From: Spirochaetales bacterium
Lineage (GTDB): Bacteria; Spirochaetota; Spirochaetia; DAHUYW01
Length of the DNA stretch: 43,865 nt
Direction of reading: 5' to 3'
NCBI GenBank assembly: GCA_027306915.1
Contig: DAHUYW010000036.1
Coordinates: 1 to 43,865, forward strand
How positions within the stretch are numbered: position 1 is the first letter of the stretch; every line of letters starts with the position of its first letter. This document shows, piece by piece, positions 7,252-15,790 of the stretch. The notes below the pieces were generated by a model, which did no database searches, was not told the DNA's origin, and was given only the letters and a program-made list of their open reading frames with translations. A program made the position numbers and the translations under genes.

Positions 7252-8613
7252 CTATTCCTCCACAAGATTGTATTCTTGGATCTTCCGATGAAGGGTCTTC
7301 CGACCGATCCCAAGGACCTCGGCAGCCCTGCTTTTGTTTCCCTTTGCGTAGTTCAGCGTGCCGCGAATGATCTCCTTCTCGGCATCGGCGAGACTGATCC
7401 CCACGTTGATCTTGATGTAGTCGCCCTCGCTCTCGTTTGCCACCGAGGGCGGCAGATCCATGGGGGTTATGACGTTCCCCTTCGCGAGAACGACTGCGCT
7501 CTCGATGCAGTTGCGCAGCTCGCGGATGTTACCGGGCCAGCTGTACCCGTAGAGCGCGGTCTTCGCCTTTGCATCGATGCCGACGATCTCCTTTCCGTTT
7601 TCTTCGCTGAACTCCTTCAGAAAGGCCGCCGCAAGCAACGCAATATCCTCCTTGCGCTCGCGCAGCGGAGGAACGTTGACGTTTACTACGTTGAGACGAT
7701 AGAAAAGGTCTTCTCTGAAGCGGCCCTCCTGAATTTCCTTTTTGAGATCACGGTTAGTCGCGGAGACGATTCGCACGTCGACCTCGAGGGTTTCCTCGCC
7801 CCCGACGCGCTCGAACTTCTTCTCCTGGAGGACGCGCAGGATTTTTATCTGCACCGCCTGGTTCACTTCGCCGATCTCGTCGAGAAAGATGGACCCGCTG
7901 TTTGCAAGCTCGAAGCGGCCTCGCTTGGTCGCGACGGCCCCCGTGAACGACCCCTTTTCGTGGCCGAAAAGCTCGCTCTCGAGGAGCGTCTCGGTAAGAG
8001 CCGCGCAGTGGACCTTCACGAAGGGGCGGTCCTTGCGGTCCGAGAGGTTGTGGATTGCGTCGGCGACGAGCTCCTTGCCTACCCCGCTTTCTCCGGTGAT
8101 GAGCACCGAAGCCCTTGTCGGAGCGACCTGCTCGATGACGTCGAGCACCTTTTTCATCTGAGGGCTCTTGCCGATTATCTTCGCGAACTTCTGCTTCTGC
8201 TCGATCTGCGCGACCTCTTCCTTGAGCGCCCGGTGCTCCAGGACAAGCTTGCGGTTGGAGAGGGCGCGCTTCACGAGGAGCGAGAGTCGATCGAGATTGA
8301 CGGGCTTCGTGAGAAAATCGAAGGCCCCGTCGCGCATTGCATCGACCGCGGTCTCGATCGTGCCGTGGCCGGTGAGGATGATGACGGGCACGGTCGGGTA
8401 GGCGGAGGTTACCTGCTTGAGCAGCTCCTGGCCGGAAAGGCCGGGCATTTTCAGATCGGCGATGACGAGATCCACGTCGTTCGTATTGATGATCTCGAGC
8501 GCCCTCTTGCCGTCGGCCGCCAGGAGGACCTTGTGGCCGTCGAGCTCGAGCGCCTTTCCAAGCCCTTCGCGGATGTTCTTCTCGTCGTCGACGACCAGTA
8601 CGCTAAACTCCAT
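7252..8613 (-). CDS. sigma54-dependent NtrC-family response regulator
   Basis: 453 residues in three parts. A receiver domain comes first (phospho-acceptor D53 in VIADLKMPG, K103 in LTKPV). A sigma54-activating AAA+ domain follows, with Walker A GESGVGKE (174-181), sigma54 loop GSFTGA (221-226), Walker B SIFLDEIGE, and REDLFYRLNV. A Fis-type helix-turn-helix ends the protein (SRAAEVLGIGRKTLHRKI). Such proteins open sigma54 promoters after phosphorylation. The sigma54 loop has Ser in place of the second-position Ala of GAFTGA. Its ATG overlaps the last 11 bp of the sensor kinase gene, so the two form a cognate pair. Target promoters are not evident in the window. Confidence 0.94.
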   Translation of the reverse strand: MEFSVLVVDDEKNIREGLGKALELDGHKVLLAADGKRALEIINTNDVDLVIADLKMPGLSGQELLKQVTSAYPTVPVIILTGHGTIETAVDAMRDGAFDFLTKPVNLDRLSLLVKRALSNRKLVLEHRALKEEVAQIEQKQKFAKIIGKSPQMKKVLDVIEQVAPTRASVLITGESGVGKELVADAIHNLSDRKDRPFVKVHCAALTETLLESELFGHEKGSFTGAVATKRGRFELANSGSIFLDEIGEVNQAVQIKILRVLQEKKFERVGGEETLEVDVRIVSATNRDLKKEIQEGRFREDLFYRLNVVNVNVPPLRERKEDIALLAAAFLKEFSEENGKEIVGIDAKAKTALYGYSWPGNIRELRNCIESAVVLAKGNVITPMDLPPSVANESEGDYIKINVGISLADAEKEIIRGTLNYAKGNKSRAAEVLGIGRKTLHRKIQEYNLVEE

Positions 8614-9778
8614 GCCGCTTGTCCTTCCAGCCGAGAAGTCGGAGCTCTTTTTGCGGGATGGGAAGACTGACGGTGAAGGTCGTCCCCTCCCCCTCCTTCG
8701 ACCTCAGGGAAATCTCCCCTCCGTGTTCCTTGACTATCTTATACACTACGGTGAGACCGAGTCCAGAACCAAAGTCTTTCGTCGTGAAGTAGGGCTCGAA
8801 TATCTTCGTCATGTTCTCTTCCGATATCCCGACGCCGGTGTCGGTGATGTCAATCTCGACCACGTCCCCCTTGCGCCGCGTGGTCACGGTCAGCGTTCCG
8901 CCCCCGGGCATGGCGGCCACGGCGTTGTTGATGATGTTCAAGAGCGCCTGCTTGATGAATTTCTCGTCCAACTGTAGGGTCGGAATTCCCTCGTCAAAGC
9001 GAGTGACCACCGTTACACCGGCCTCGCTTAGCTCGAAGTGCACGAACTCGAGCAGATCGCCGATTACCTTGTTGAGGTCCCCCTCTTCGAGGCGGGCATC
9101 CATCGGGCGAACCGCGAAGAGAAAGTCCACCACAATGCGGTTGAGACGATCGACCTCTTCGCTCACGATGTCGAGGTAGTGCTGAACGGTCTTGCGGTCC
9201 AGGCGGGATGGGGCTTTGAGCGCTCTCTGGATGAGCTGGATATGGATGCCGATCGACCCTAGAGGATTCTTGATCTCGTGCGCCACCCCAGCCGCGAGGG
9301 TTGTGAGTGAGGCAAGATTCTCGGCCCTGCGCAGCCGCGCCTCGCGGGCACGCCGGTCGGTGACATCCTCGACGAGTAGGACGGCACCCTGAATCTCGCC
9401 GTGCTGCACGAGCGAAGAAATGCTGAGGGAGATGATTCTAGTCACCCCGCCCGCGACAAGCGTGAAATCCTTGTCCTCGACGCGATCATCGTTCTCGAGG
9501 CTCTTCTTGATGAACTCGGCGACCTCTTCGTCGCCAACGACCGTCCAGATCAGCTTCTCGTCGACATCGGCGCCGACAACCGGGAGGAGCCGCTCGGCCG
9601 TTTTGTTGTAGAGGATGATGCGATCCTGCTTGTCAAGCACTATCACCCCATGAGTCATGGAGTCGAGCACGGTCTCAAGCTGCTCGTTCTCCCGCGCGAG
9701 CTGCGACACGAGCGAGTAGATCTGCTCCCGATCGAGCTTGGGCAGCTTGTCGAGGACGCGCTGCACGAACTTCCTCAA
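8603..9778 (-). CDS. soluble PAS-domain sensor histidine kinase (NtrB-like)
   Basis: 391 residues, no membrane segment, so it senses a cytoplasmic signal. An N-terminal coiled helix leads into a PAS domain (about 35-140: VLDSMTHGVIVLDKQDRI). The dimerisation/phospho-acceptor box is AGVAHEIKNP (H167). The HATPase domain shows NIINNAVAAM (N box), DTGVGISEE (G1), FEPYFTTK (F box) and GSGLGL (G2). TTG at 9778 is chosen: GGGAGGG lies 6 bp upstream, and the codon overlaps the holB stop in TTGA. An in-frame extension upstream to 9883 would run through holB and lacks family similarity. It ends inside the start of the partner regulator. Confidence 0.92.
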   Translation of the reverse strand: MRKFVQRVLDKLPKLDREQIYSLVSQLARENEQLETVLDSMTHGVIVLDKQDRIILYNKTAERLLPVVGADVDEKLIWTVVGDEEVAEFIKKSLENDDRVEDKDFTLVAGGVTRIISLSISSLVQHGEIQGAVLLVEDVTDRRAREARLRRAENLASLTTLAAGVAHEIKNPLGSIGIHIQLIQRALKAPSRLDRKTVQHYLDIVSEEVDRLNRIVVDFLFAVRPMDARLEEGDLNKVIGDLLEFVHFELSEAGVTVVTRFDEGIPTLQLDEKFIKQALLNIINNAVAAMPGGGTLTVTTRRKGDVVEIDITDTGVGISEENMTKIFEPYFTTKDFGSGLGLTVVYKIVKEHGGEISLRSKEGEGTTFTVSLPIPQKELRLLGWKDKRHGV

Positions 9779-11025
9779 TTCGATCCCTCCCTCATACCGT
9801 AGTAGAGACTCTCGACGAGGAGGGCCGGCCCCTGGTTGTAGGCCTCGTGCTGGGCGGCAGCCTCGCGAATGAGGCGGTTCCATTCCTCGATGCGTGATAC
9901 CGGCGCTCCGGTCTGACCCTCCGGCGCCTCTTTCAATTCGGCCTCGAGCAGGCCGCAGAGCTCCTCGAGAAAGGGTCGAAGGGTAGCCTCGGTGGCGACC
10001 GCCTCAAGAAGCTCTCCCTCGAGGGGCGCCGCATTTCCCGAAATCACCGACGAGAGAAAACGCTTGGCGAGGCCGCGCAGGCGGTCGATATCCGTGTCGT
10101 TCCACGCGAGAAAGTAGTCCCGCAGGGTGCGATAGCTTCGGCCTCCGGCCGCCTCCTCCGCCTGCCCCGCTCCTCTTTCTTCGACGGCGGGGGCCGGTGC
10201 TTCCTCGCGAAAGATCTTGGCGAGAACCTCCCGCGTCTCAATCTCGCCGCGCTCCGGAAAGTGATAAGGGCGAAGACGGGAGAGGATCGTCGGGATGACC
10301 GCCGCCCGGCGCGTCGTCGTGAGGATGAAATGGAGCCCGGGAGGCGGTTCCTCCAATACCTTGAGCAGGGCATTGCGCGCCGACTCGAGCATGCGGTCCG
10401 CCGACTCGATGATTATGACCTTCTTGGGCCCCGCCGTTGTGGTGTAGGCCCACGCAGTCGCGCGGCGAATTTGGCTGATGGGGATGGTGTCGGCGGCGGC
10501 AGGGACGATCTTGCGAACAAGCTCTCCGATTCGCGCAAGGCTCTTCGCCAGCTTCGGCTCCTCGGGAAGCTCTTCGCCGGGAAGGAGCCCTGCGAGGAGA
10601 TCTTCCGCCTCCTGTACGAAAGCAGCGACTGCCTTGAGCTTGGGTTCGGTTCCTTCCCAGAGAAGCGGGTCGAAGCGTCGGGTGAGCTTTCGCACTGCAC
10701 GGGTGTAGAGGTACTGTGCGGGGGGCTTTCGGGCGCGGGCGAGCACGTCCGCACAGGCGGTTATCTCGTGATAGAAGTAGCGCCCGCCCAAGAGAAGGGT
10801 GTCCGGATGGATCAGCAGGCGCTGCATTTCGCAGGATCTACACGAACAATTCCATCGGGCCTCGCCTGAAAGACAGGTAAGGCCTCGCGCAAGCTCGAGC
10901 GCGGTGCTGAGCTTGCCGGCGTACGGCGGTCCGTAAAACAGCATCGACGCAGGCAGGCTTTGCCCTTCGACCTCCTTTCGGAGCCTTGCCTTAACCTGGT
11001 CGTGACCGATCACATTCTCAAACAT
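9775..11025 (-). CDS. holB: DNA polymerase III delta' / clamp-loader AAA+ subunit
   Basis: 416 residues. The opening MFENVIGHDQVKARLRKEV is typical of delta'/gamma clamp-loader subunits, which load the sliding clamp on DNA. It has a P-loop-like GPPYAGKLS (slightly off consensus), a zinc-finger region with NCSCRSC, the Walker-B-like KVIIIESADRM, a sensor segment NALLKVLEEPP and LHFILTT with ILSRL. It is longer than E. coli delta' because of an insert around residues 80-170. ATG at 11025 is chosen (GGGAAGGGC upstream) over an in-frame start 87 bp earlier. It overlaps cvpA by 8 bp and the sensor kinase by 4 bp. The assignment to delta' rather than DnaX rests on the lack of a clean Walker A and on length. 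Confidence 0.82.
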   Translation of the reverse strand: MFENVIGHDQVKARLRKEVEGQSLPASMLFYGPPYAGKLSTALELARGLTCLSGEARWNCSCRSCEMQRLLIHPDTLLLGGRYFYHEITACADVLARARKPPAQYLYTRAVRKLTRRFDPLLWEGTEPKLKAVAAFVQEAEDLLAGLLPGEELPEEPKLAKSLARIGELVRKIVPAAADTIPISQIRRATAWAYTTTAGPKKVIIIESADRMLESARNALLKVLEEPPPGLHFILTTTRRAAVIPTILSRLRPYHFPERGEIETREVLAKIFREEAPAPAVEERGAGQAEEAAGGRSYRTLRDYFLAWNDTDIDRLRGLAKRFLSSVISGNAAPLEGELLEAVATEATLRPFLEELCGLLEAELKEAPEGQTGAPVSRIEEWNRLIREAAAQHEAYNQGPALLVESLYYGMREGSN

Positions 11026-11503
11026 TGCCGCCCTTCCCACGGAAAACCGGCAGCGTCGGGAAAAGCTGCATGAAAACCGTCGCGATCTTGCTCGCGCGCA
11101 GCGCGGCATCAACCTTGAAGAACGGCTGGACCTGAAGAATGAGAACTATCACTGCGACCACGAGGAGTCCCTCCGCGATTCCGAGAAAAAAACCGAGCGC
11201 ATGATCGAGCCCGCCGAGCGAGAGGTTCTCGACCGCCCCCGAAAGGCCGCGCTCGATGATCTTTACGAAGAGATAACATAGAAGGAAGATCACGAGAAAG
11301 GCTATCACCTTGTTCCACACGGAGGGGCCAAGCTTCTGCGCGATAAGCGCGGCGGCCTGTCCCGAGAGGAGTACGGCTGCGCCGATTCCGACCACGAGCG
11401 CCGCAACCGACATCACCTCGGCGACGAAGCCGCGATAGGCGGAGCGCAGGGCTGCCACACCCACGAGCGCAAGGAAGAAGATATCAAGCGGGGCAAGCTG
11501 CAT
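11018..11503 (-). CDS. CvpA-family inner membrane protein
   Basis: 161 residues with four hydrophobic segments at about 5-25, 28-50, 65-88 and 103-125. The start PLDIFFLALVGVAALRSAYRGFVAEV is characteristic of CvpA, named from colicin V production in E. coli; elsewhere the function is poorly defined and linked to envelope or division. ATG at 11503 (GGAGCGGG upstream) is preferred to an in-frame TTG at 11539, because the membrane-insertion segment then starts normally. It overlaps murG by 20 bp and holB by 8 bp, so the three are co-translated. Confidence 0.85.
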   Translation of the reverse strand: MQLAPLDIFFLALVGVAALRSAYRGFVAEVMSVAALVVGIGAAVLLSGQAAALIAQKLGPSVWNKVIAFLVIFLLCYLFVKIIERGLSGAVENLSLGGLDHALGFFLGIAEGLLVVAVIVLILQVQPFFKVDAALRASKIATVFMQLFPTLPVFRGKGGNV

Positions 11504-12587
11504 TGCCCGCTCCGATTCGTTTCCGGATGAGACCCGCAATCAGCTCGGAGGCGTCTGCGCGGCCGATAGACCGCGCCGCCTCTCCCATCAACCGAAGGCG
11601 CGAAGGGTCGGCAATAAGCGAGAAAGCCGCCTCGACGAGTCTCTCCGCGTCGGCCTTCTCGAGGGCGACCGCGGCACCCCGGCGGACGAAAAGCTCTGCA
11701 TTGCGCACTTGATCGCCGCGCGAGAAGGCGGTCGAAAGAGGAATGAGGATCGAAGGCTTCCCCCGAGCCGCGAGCTCCCACAGCGTACCCGCTCCTGAAC
11801 GGGCGATCACGAGGTCTGCGGCCGCGAGAATGTCGGGGTAGGTGTCTGCAAAGAAGGCGGCCGTCGTGTAGCGCGAGTGCGCGGATTGTCGGAAATCGCT
11901 CTTGCCGGTCTGATGGACCACGAAGAAGCGCTCGGTCAAGCGCTCGATCGCCTGCTCGACAAGAAGGTTGATCTCGTGAGCTCCTTGGCTACCTCCGAGA
12001 GCAAGGAGCAGCGGGACCTCCTCCGGAAGGTCGAAGCGGGCTCGCCCTCGAGCGCGATCGCCGCCAAAGATCTCCTCCCGGACCGGATTCCCGGTCACGC
12101 GGATCTTCGCTCGGTAGAGCTCGGGAAAGTAGGAGAGGCTTTCCTCGTAGGGGACGCAGACGGTCTCGGCAAAACGGGCGTTGATTCTCGTCGCAAGACC
12201 CGGGTCGAGGTCCGATTCGTGGGTTACCACCGGAACCCCAAGGAGATGCGCGGCAATAACTGGCGGGACGCTCACAAACCCGCCCTTCGAAAAGAGAAGA
12301 GCGGGCCGAAGGCGAAGGATCACGACGAACGAGGTGACTAAGCCTGCGGCGATCTTGAAGAGATCGAAAAGGTTGCGAAGAGAGAAGTACCTCCGCAGCT
12401 TCCCCGAAGGAATGCGAATGAAGGGGAGATCGAAACGGCGAATGATCTCTTCCTCCATCGGCGAGCTCGAGCCGAGCCAGCGGATGTCGAGCGAGGGATC
12501 CGCCCTTCGCAGCTTCTCGATCACGGCGACCCCCGGGAAGACGTGACCGCCGGTCCCTCCCCCGGTGAACAGCACAACTGTAGCCAA
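11484..12587 (-). CDS. murG: UDP-GlcNAc:lipid I N-acetylglucosaminyltransferase
   Basis: 367 residues, normal MurG length. It transfers GlcNAc to lipid I to make lipid II on the inner face of the membrane. The G loop TGGGTGGHVFP (8-18), SKGGFVSVPPVIAAHLLGVP, HESDLDPGLATR and the second-domain motifs GGSQGA, RSGAGTLWELAARGKPSILIPL are all present. The start is TTG at 12587 with GAGAGGC 4 bp upstream; no better start is in frame. It begins a five-gene chain with overlapping ends (murG, cvpA, holB, kinase, regulator). No other division or cell-wall gene is adjacent, unlike the usual dcw cluster. Confidence 0.95.
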   Translation of the reverse strand: MATVVLFTGGGTGGHVFPGVAVIEKLRRADPSLDIRWLGSSSPMEEEIIRRFDLPFIRIPSGKLRRYFSLRNLFDLFKIAAGLVTSFVVILRLRPALLFSKGGFVSVPPVIAAHLLGVPVVTHESDLDPGLATRINARFAETVCVPYEESLSYFPELYRAKIRVTGNPVREEIFGGDRARGRARFDLPEEVPLLLALGGSQGAHEINLLVEQAIERLTERFFVVHQTGKSDFRQSAHSRYTTAAFFADTYPDILAAADLVIARSGAGTLWELAARGKPSILIPLSTAFSRGDQVRNAELFVRRGAAVALEKADAERLVEAAFSLIADPSRLRLMGEAARSIGRADASELIAGLIRKRIGAGNAACPA

Positions 12588-12629
12588 TACTGCCTCTCGC
12601 CAGAAAAGGTGTTATATTTCGACGATATC
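12588..12629. promoter_or_regulatory. overlapping divergent promoters, murG operon and exported protein
   Basis: An AT-rich core at 12611-12619 holds a plus-strand -10 TATATT (12613-12618) and, on the minus strand, TATAAC over nearly the same bases. Both -35 boxes are poor (CTGCCT on plus, TTTTCT on minus). Only 42 bp separate the two divergent start codons, and the plus-strand gene would have almost no leader. Confidence 0.4.
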
Positions 12630-13433
12630 ATGAAGAAAAGCTGTTGTTCAATCTTGGTTGCTCTCCTCTTCGTGCTGCTCCCGCCGGCGGCGGGGTTTGC
12701 GCTTTCGCTCGATGACCTCCGCGCAGCCGCGCCCGGACTCACCGACGCTCAGGCAGAGAGCCTTCTGACCAAAGGGAGCGTTACCCGCTTCTTTCAACCC
12801 CATGAGAGCGCCGAGCTCGTTCCTGATTGCAGTCTGGCACCGACCATCAAGGCCGACATGTCGTCGCTCGATTACTCCATCGGCGTCGAGGTGCTCTTCA
12901 TTGCCAAGCCGGGCGACGAGAGCGGACCGGACCCCCTTCTCGGATGGTACAACATCCTTCGCTCAATAAGCACGCTGAAGGGAGTAGAGTACTACTCGGT
13001 GCTGGACGGCAAGATGCGGGTTCTCTTCAGCAACTCCTACGCGGTCGACAATGCGACCGACAAGAAGCGAATCGCAGATCCTCTGGTGACCTCGCTTCCG
13101 CCTGAAAGCTCTATCACGATCATGCAGGACGACACCCGCTTCGGGACCAACTACTACCGCGTCCGCTACCTTGCGGCTGCCGATGCAATCTCCATGACGA
13201 TGACAAACATCACAACCCTGAGCCTCCTATTCATACCGGTCATAAGCCCGCAGGACATGCAGCTTCACCTCGTTGTGCTGCCCTACCAAGGCAGTCGGCT
13301 CTTCTACGGAAGCGTCGTGGTACGAGTCGGAACGATGCTCGGACTGCAGGGGATCGTGCGGGACTCTTTCCACAATCGCATCAATGCCCTCTACGGATGG
13401 TTCAAGAGCATGGCGGACAAATTGGGATACTGA
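12630..13433 (+). CDS. exported protein of unknown function
   Basis: 267 residues starting MKKSCCSILVALLFVLLPPAAGFA, a clear signal peptide with cleavage likely after GFA near residue 24. The mature part is mixed alpha/beta without cysteines, transmembrane segments or a catalytic motif I recognise; it contains DYSIGVEVLFI, GWYNILRSISTLKGVEYYS and a C-terminal LQGIVRDSFHNRINALYGWF. It may belong to a spirochaete-restricted DUF family (possibly DUF6675), but I cannot confirm that. ATG at 12630 is chosen because the signal peptide begins there; no Shine-Dalgarno precedes it, and the -10 lies 11 bp away. It lies upstream of the pst/pho genes in the same direction, with a separate promoter in between. 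Confidence 0.75.
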   Translation: MKKSCCSILVALLFVLLPPAAGFALSLDDLRAAAPGLTDAQAESLLTKGSVTRFFQPHESAELVPDCSLAPTIKADMSSLDYSIGVEVLFIAKPGDESGPDPLLGWYNILRSISTLKGVEYYSVLDGKMRVLFSNSYAVDNATDKKRIADPLVTSLPPESSITIMQDDTRFGTNYYRVRYLAAADAISMTMTNITTLSLLFIPVISPQDMQLHLVVLPYQGSRLFYGSVVVRVGTMLGLQGIVRDSFHNRINALYGWFKSMADKLGY

Positions 13434-13478
13434 GCCGTCTAACGCAATTCTAATCCGCAACTCACCTGTAGCTCACGC

Positions 13479-13507
13479 TTTACCAAATACCCTGACACCG
13501 CTACAAT
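13479..13507 (+). promoter_or_regulatory. promoter of pstB
   Basis: TTTACC (13479-13484), 17-bp spacer, TACAAT (13502-13507). The ATG of pstB is only 10 bp beyond the -10, so the mRNA would start within a few bases of the start codon, overlapping the GGAG that would serve as ribosome binding site. No Pho-box-like repeat was recognised by eye. Confidence 0.55.
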
Positions 13508-13517
13508 ACGGAGAACC

Positions 13518-14270
13518 ATGGAATACAAGCTCGACGTGCAGAAGCTGAGCGTCTACTACGGAAGCCTTCAGGCCCTTCAAGAGGTGACCCTCGGCATCGA
13601 GAAGAACCGGGTCACCGCCCTCATCGGTCCCTCTGGATGCGGCAAGTCCACCTTTCTCCGAGCCCTGAACCGCATGAACGACATGATCGACGGAACGGTC
13701 ACGAAGGGAACGGTATTGTACGACGGGCAGGATATCTACAACGGTTATGACGAAATCGAGCTGCGAAAGCGCATCGGGATGGTCTTTCAAAAGCCAAATC
13801 CCTTCCCCATGACGGTCTACGACAACGTCGCATATGGACCTCGTATCCACGGGGTTCGCCGTAAGCATCAGCTCGACGAGATCGTCGAAAAAAGCCTCCG
13901 CGCGGCGGCGCTGTGGGATGAGATCAAGGATCGGCTTCACAAGCCGGCCCTTGGGATCTCCGGAGGACAGCAGCAGCGCCTGTGCATCGCCCGGGTTCTT
14001 GCGATCGAGCCCGACGTCGTGCTCATGGACGAACCCACATCCGCGCTCGATCCCATCTCGACCGCCCGAATTGAGGACCTCATCTACGAATTGAAGAGCC
14101 GGTACACGATCGTCATTGTCACCCACAACATGCAGCAGGCCGGAAGAATCTCCGACAACACCGCCTTTTTCCTGTCCGGGGTTATCGAGGAGACGGGGTC
14201 GACCCAGCAGATATTCTTCAAGCCGACCAACCCCCGGACCGAGGCTTATATCTCCGGGAAGTTCGGATGA
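13518..14270 (+). CDS. pstB: phosphate ABC transporter ATP-binding protein
   Basis: 250 residues, standard PstB length. Walker [10 protein letters not shown] (about 36-44), the PstB-specific [11 protein letters not shown]-loop [16 protein letters not shown], signature ISGGQQQR, Walker [14 protein letters not shown] and switch histidine VTHNMQQA. It powers phosphate import through PstC/PstA and, with PhoU, signals phosphate status to PhoR. No pstS, pstC or pstA is found nearby, so the partners must be elsewhere. It is followed by a 57-bp tandem repeat and then phoU. Confidence 0.96.
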   Translation: MEYKLDVQKLSVYYGSLQALQEVTLGIEKNRVTALIGPSGCGKSTFLRALNRMNDMIDGTVTKGTVLYDGQDIYNGYDEIELRKRIGMVFQKPNPFPMTVYDNVAYGPRIHGVRRKHQLDEIVEKSLRAAALWDEIKDRLHKPALGISGGQQQRLCIARVLAIEPDVVLMDEPTSALDPISTARIEDLIYELKSRYTIVIVTHNMQQAGRISDNTAFFLSGVIEETGSTQQIFFKPTNPRTEAYISGKFG

Positions 14271-14377
14271 TCGGGCGCCGGTGGGGCAGATCATGAGAGC
14301 AGCAAGCCGGTGCGCCCGGCGAGGACATCGGGCGCCGGTGGGGCAGATCATGAGGGCAGCAAGCCGGTGCGCCCGGC
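14270..14377 (+). repeat. two tandem copies of a 57-bp hairpin-forming repeat
   Basis: Copies at 14270-14320 and 14327-14377 agree at 50 of 51 positions, giving a 57-bp period. Each begins CGGGCGC and ends GCGCCCG, which pair as a 7-bp stem, with an inner CGG/CCG extension. The repeat fills most of the 134 bp between pstB and phoU. A REP-like role in mRNA stability or partial termination is possible. Confidence 0.85.
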
Positions 14378-14404
14378 AAGATGGTCGATCGTGAAGGAGG
14401 AACC

Positions 14405-15121
14405 GTGACACCGCGCCAGCATTTCAGTGAAAGCCTCAAGATACTCAACCAGGAGCTGCTGAAGATGGGCACCCTCGTGGAAGAGGCGATCCGAAAGTCT
14501 GTGACCTGCCTTATCGACCAGGACATAGAGCTTGCAAAGAAGATCATCGACGAGGACGAAGCCGTCAATGGAATGGAGATCGCCATCGAGGACCGTTGTA
14601 CTATCCTCATAGCGACGGAGCAGCCCGTGGCGGGCGATCTCCGCCACATTATCACCGCTCTCAAGATAGTGACCCAGCTTGAGCGTATGGGCGACCATGC
14701 GGTGCACATTGCAAAGGCGGCCATCCGCCTCTCCGAAGAGGTCTACATGAAGCCGCTCATAGACATTCCCCGCATGAGCGAGATTGTCATCAAGATGATC
14801 CATGATGTCCTCACTGCCTTCATCAATAACGATGCGGAGCTCGCAATCGAGGTGGCGAAGATGGACGCTTCCATCGACAAGCTCCACCACCAGGTGATGA
14901 CCGAGATCTGGGGCTACATGAAGGCCGACCCGCGCTACGTCAAGCAATCGACGAGCTTCCTGTTCATCAGCCGATTTCTCGAGCGGCTCGGAGACCACGT
15001 CACCAACATCAGCGAGTGGATTGTTTACAACAACACCGGGAAGCACGTCGAGCTCAACCGGATCGGCTATTATACCGAAACCGAGAAGGGCGATGGCGAA
15101 AGAGACGATACTGATCGTTGA
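14405..15121 (+). CDS. phoU: phosphate signalling regulator PhoU
   Basis: 238 residues with two three-helix repeats, the PhoU fold. The metal-binding ExxxD-type motifs are visible: ALKIVTQLERMGDHAVHIA in the first repeat and SRFLERLGDHVTNISEWIVY in the second. PhoU bridges PstB and PhoR and keeps the kinase off when phosphate is plentiful. GTG at 14405 is chosen (GAAGGAGG 4 bp upstream); an ATG at 14381 lies before the Shine-Dalgarno. The last 29 bp overlap phoB, so PhoU and PhoB synthesis are tied together. Confidence 0.93.
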   Translation: MTPRQHFSESLKILNQELLKMGTLVEEAIRKSVTCLIDQDIELAKKIIDEDEAVNGMEIAIEDRCTILIATEQPVAGDLRHIITALKIVTQLERMGDHAVHIAKAAIRLSEEVYMKPLIDIPRMSEIVIKMIHDVLTAFINNDAELAIEVAKMDASIDKLHHQVMTEIWGYMKADPRYVKQSTSFLFISRFLERLGDHVTNISEWIVYNNTGKHVELNRIGYYTETEKGDGERDDTDR

Positions 15122-15788
15122 TGACGAGCAAGACATCATCGAGCTCGTCGACTTCAACTTGAAGAAGGAAGGCTTTAGGACGATCACCGCAAGCACCGGC
15201 GAAGAGGTGCTGCGCTCCGTCAGCAACAAGCCTCCTGACCTCATCATGCTTGACCTCATGCTTCCTGGCCTCGACGGCCGGGACGTATGCCGCAGGCTCA
15301 AACAGGACGAGCGGACTCGGAACATTCCCATCCTCATGGTGACGGCCCGAACCGAAGACAGCGATATCATAGCCGGGCTCGAGCTCGGCGCCGATGACTA
15401 CATAACCAAGCCTTTTAGCCCCAAGGTGCTCATCGCCCGGGTGCGGGCTGTCCTGCGAAGGTCTCACCGTGCAAGCGAGCTTCCTGCCCCATCCGGTCGA
15501 ATCAAGATCCATGGCATCGAAATCGACGTCTCGCGGCATGAGGTGTTCAAGCGCGGCGAGCCGGTGGCTCTATCGGTTTCGGAGTTCAGCATCCTTGAGT
15601 ACCTTGCGCGCAATCCCGGGTGGGTCTTCTCCCGGAGCCAGATAATCACTGCCGTCAAAGGGGCCGACTATCCCGTGACCGAACGCTCGGTAGATGTTCA
15701 GATTCTCGGGATCCGCAAGAAGCTTGGCCAGGAGGGCAAGCACATCGAGACCGTCAGGGGCATAGGCTACCGCATGCAGGAGGCGTAG
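15093..15788 (+). CDS. phoB: phosphate regulon response regulator, OmpR/PhoB family
   Basis: 231 residues. The receiver domain has ILIVDDEQDI, phospho-acceptor D54 in IMLDLMLPG, VTAR and K104-type TKPF. A winged-helix DNA-binding domain follows (about 130-229: VALSVSEFSILEYLARNPGWVFSRSQI, TERSVDVQILGIRKKLG, IETVRGIGYRM). ATG at 15093 has GAGAAGGGC before it and lies within the end of phoU. phoR follows after 2 bp. PhoB-type regulators activate phosphate-starvation genes; the symbol rests on synteny with pstB, phoU and phoR. Confidence 0.92.
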   Translation: MAKETILIVDDEQDIIELVDFNLKKEGFRTITASTGEEVLRSVSNKPPDLIMLDLMLPGLDGRDVCRRLKQDERTRNIPILMVTARTEDSDIIAGLELGADDYITKPFSPKVLIARVRAVLRRSHRASELPAPSGRIKIHGIEIDVSRHEVFKRGEPVALSVSEFSILEYLARNPGWVFSRSQIITAVKGADYPVTERSVDVQILGIRKKLGQEGKHIETVRGIGYRMQEA

Positions 15789-15790
15789 CT

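Noticed and set aside
7276..8670. A 464-codon plus-strand open frame.
   Set aside because: It is antisense to the NtrC-type regulator, whose motifs are complete; the frame is open only because of GC-rich codon usage.
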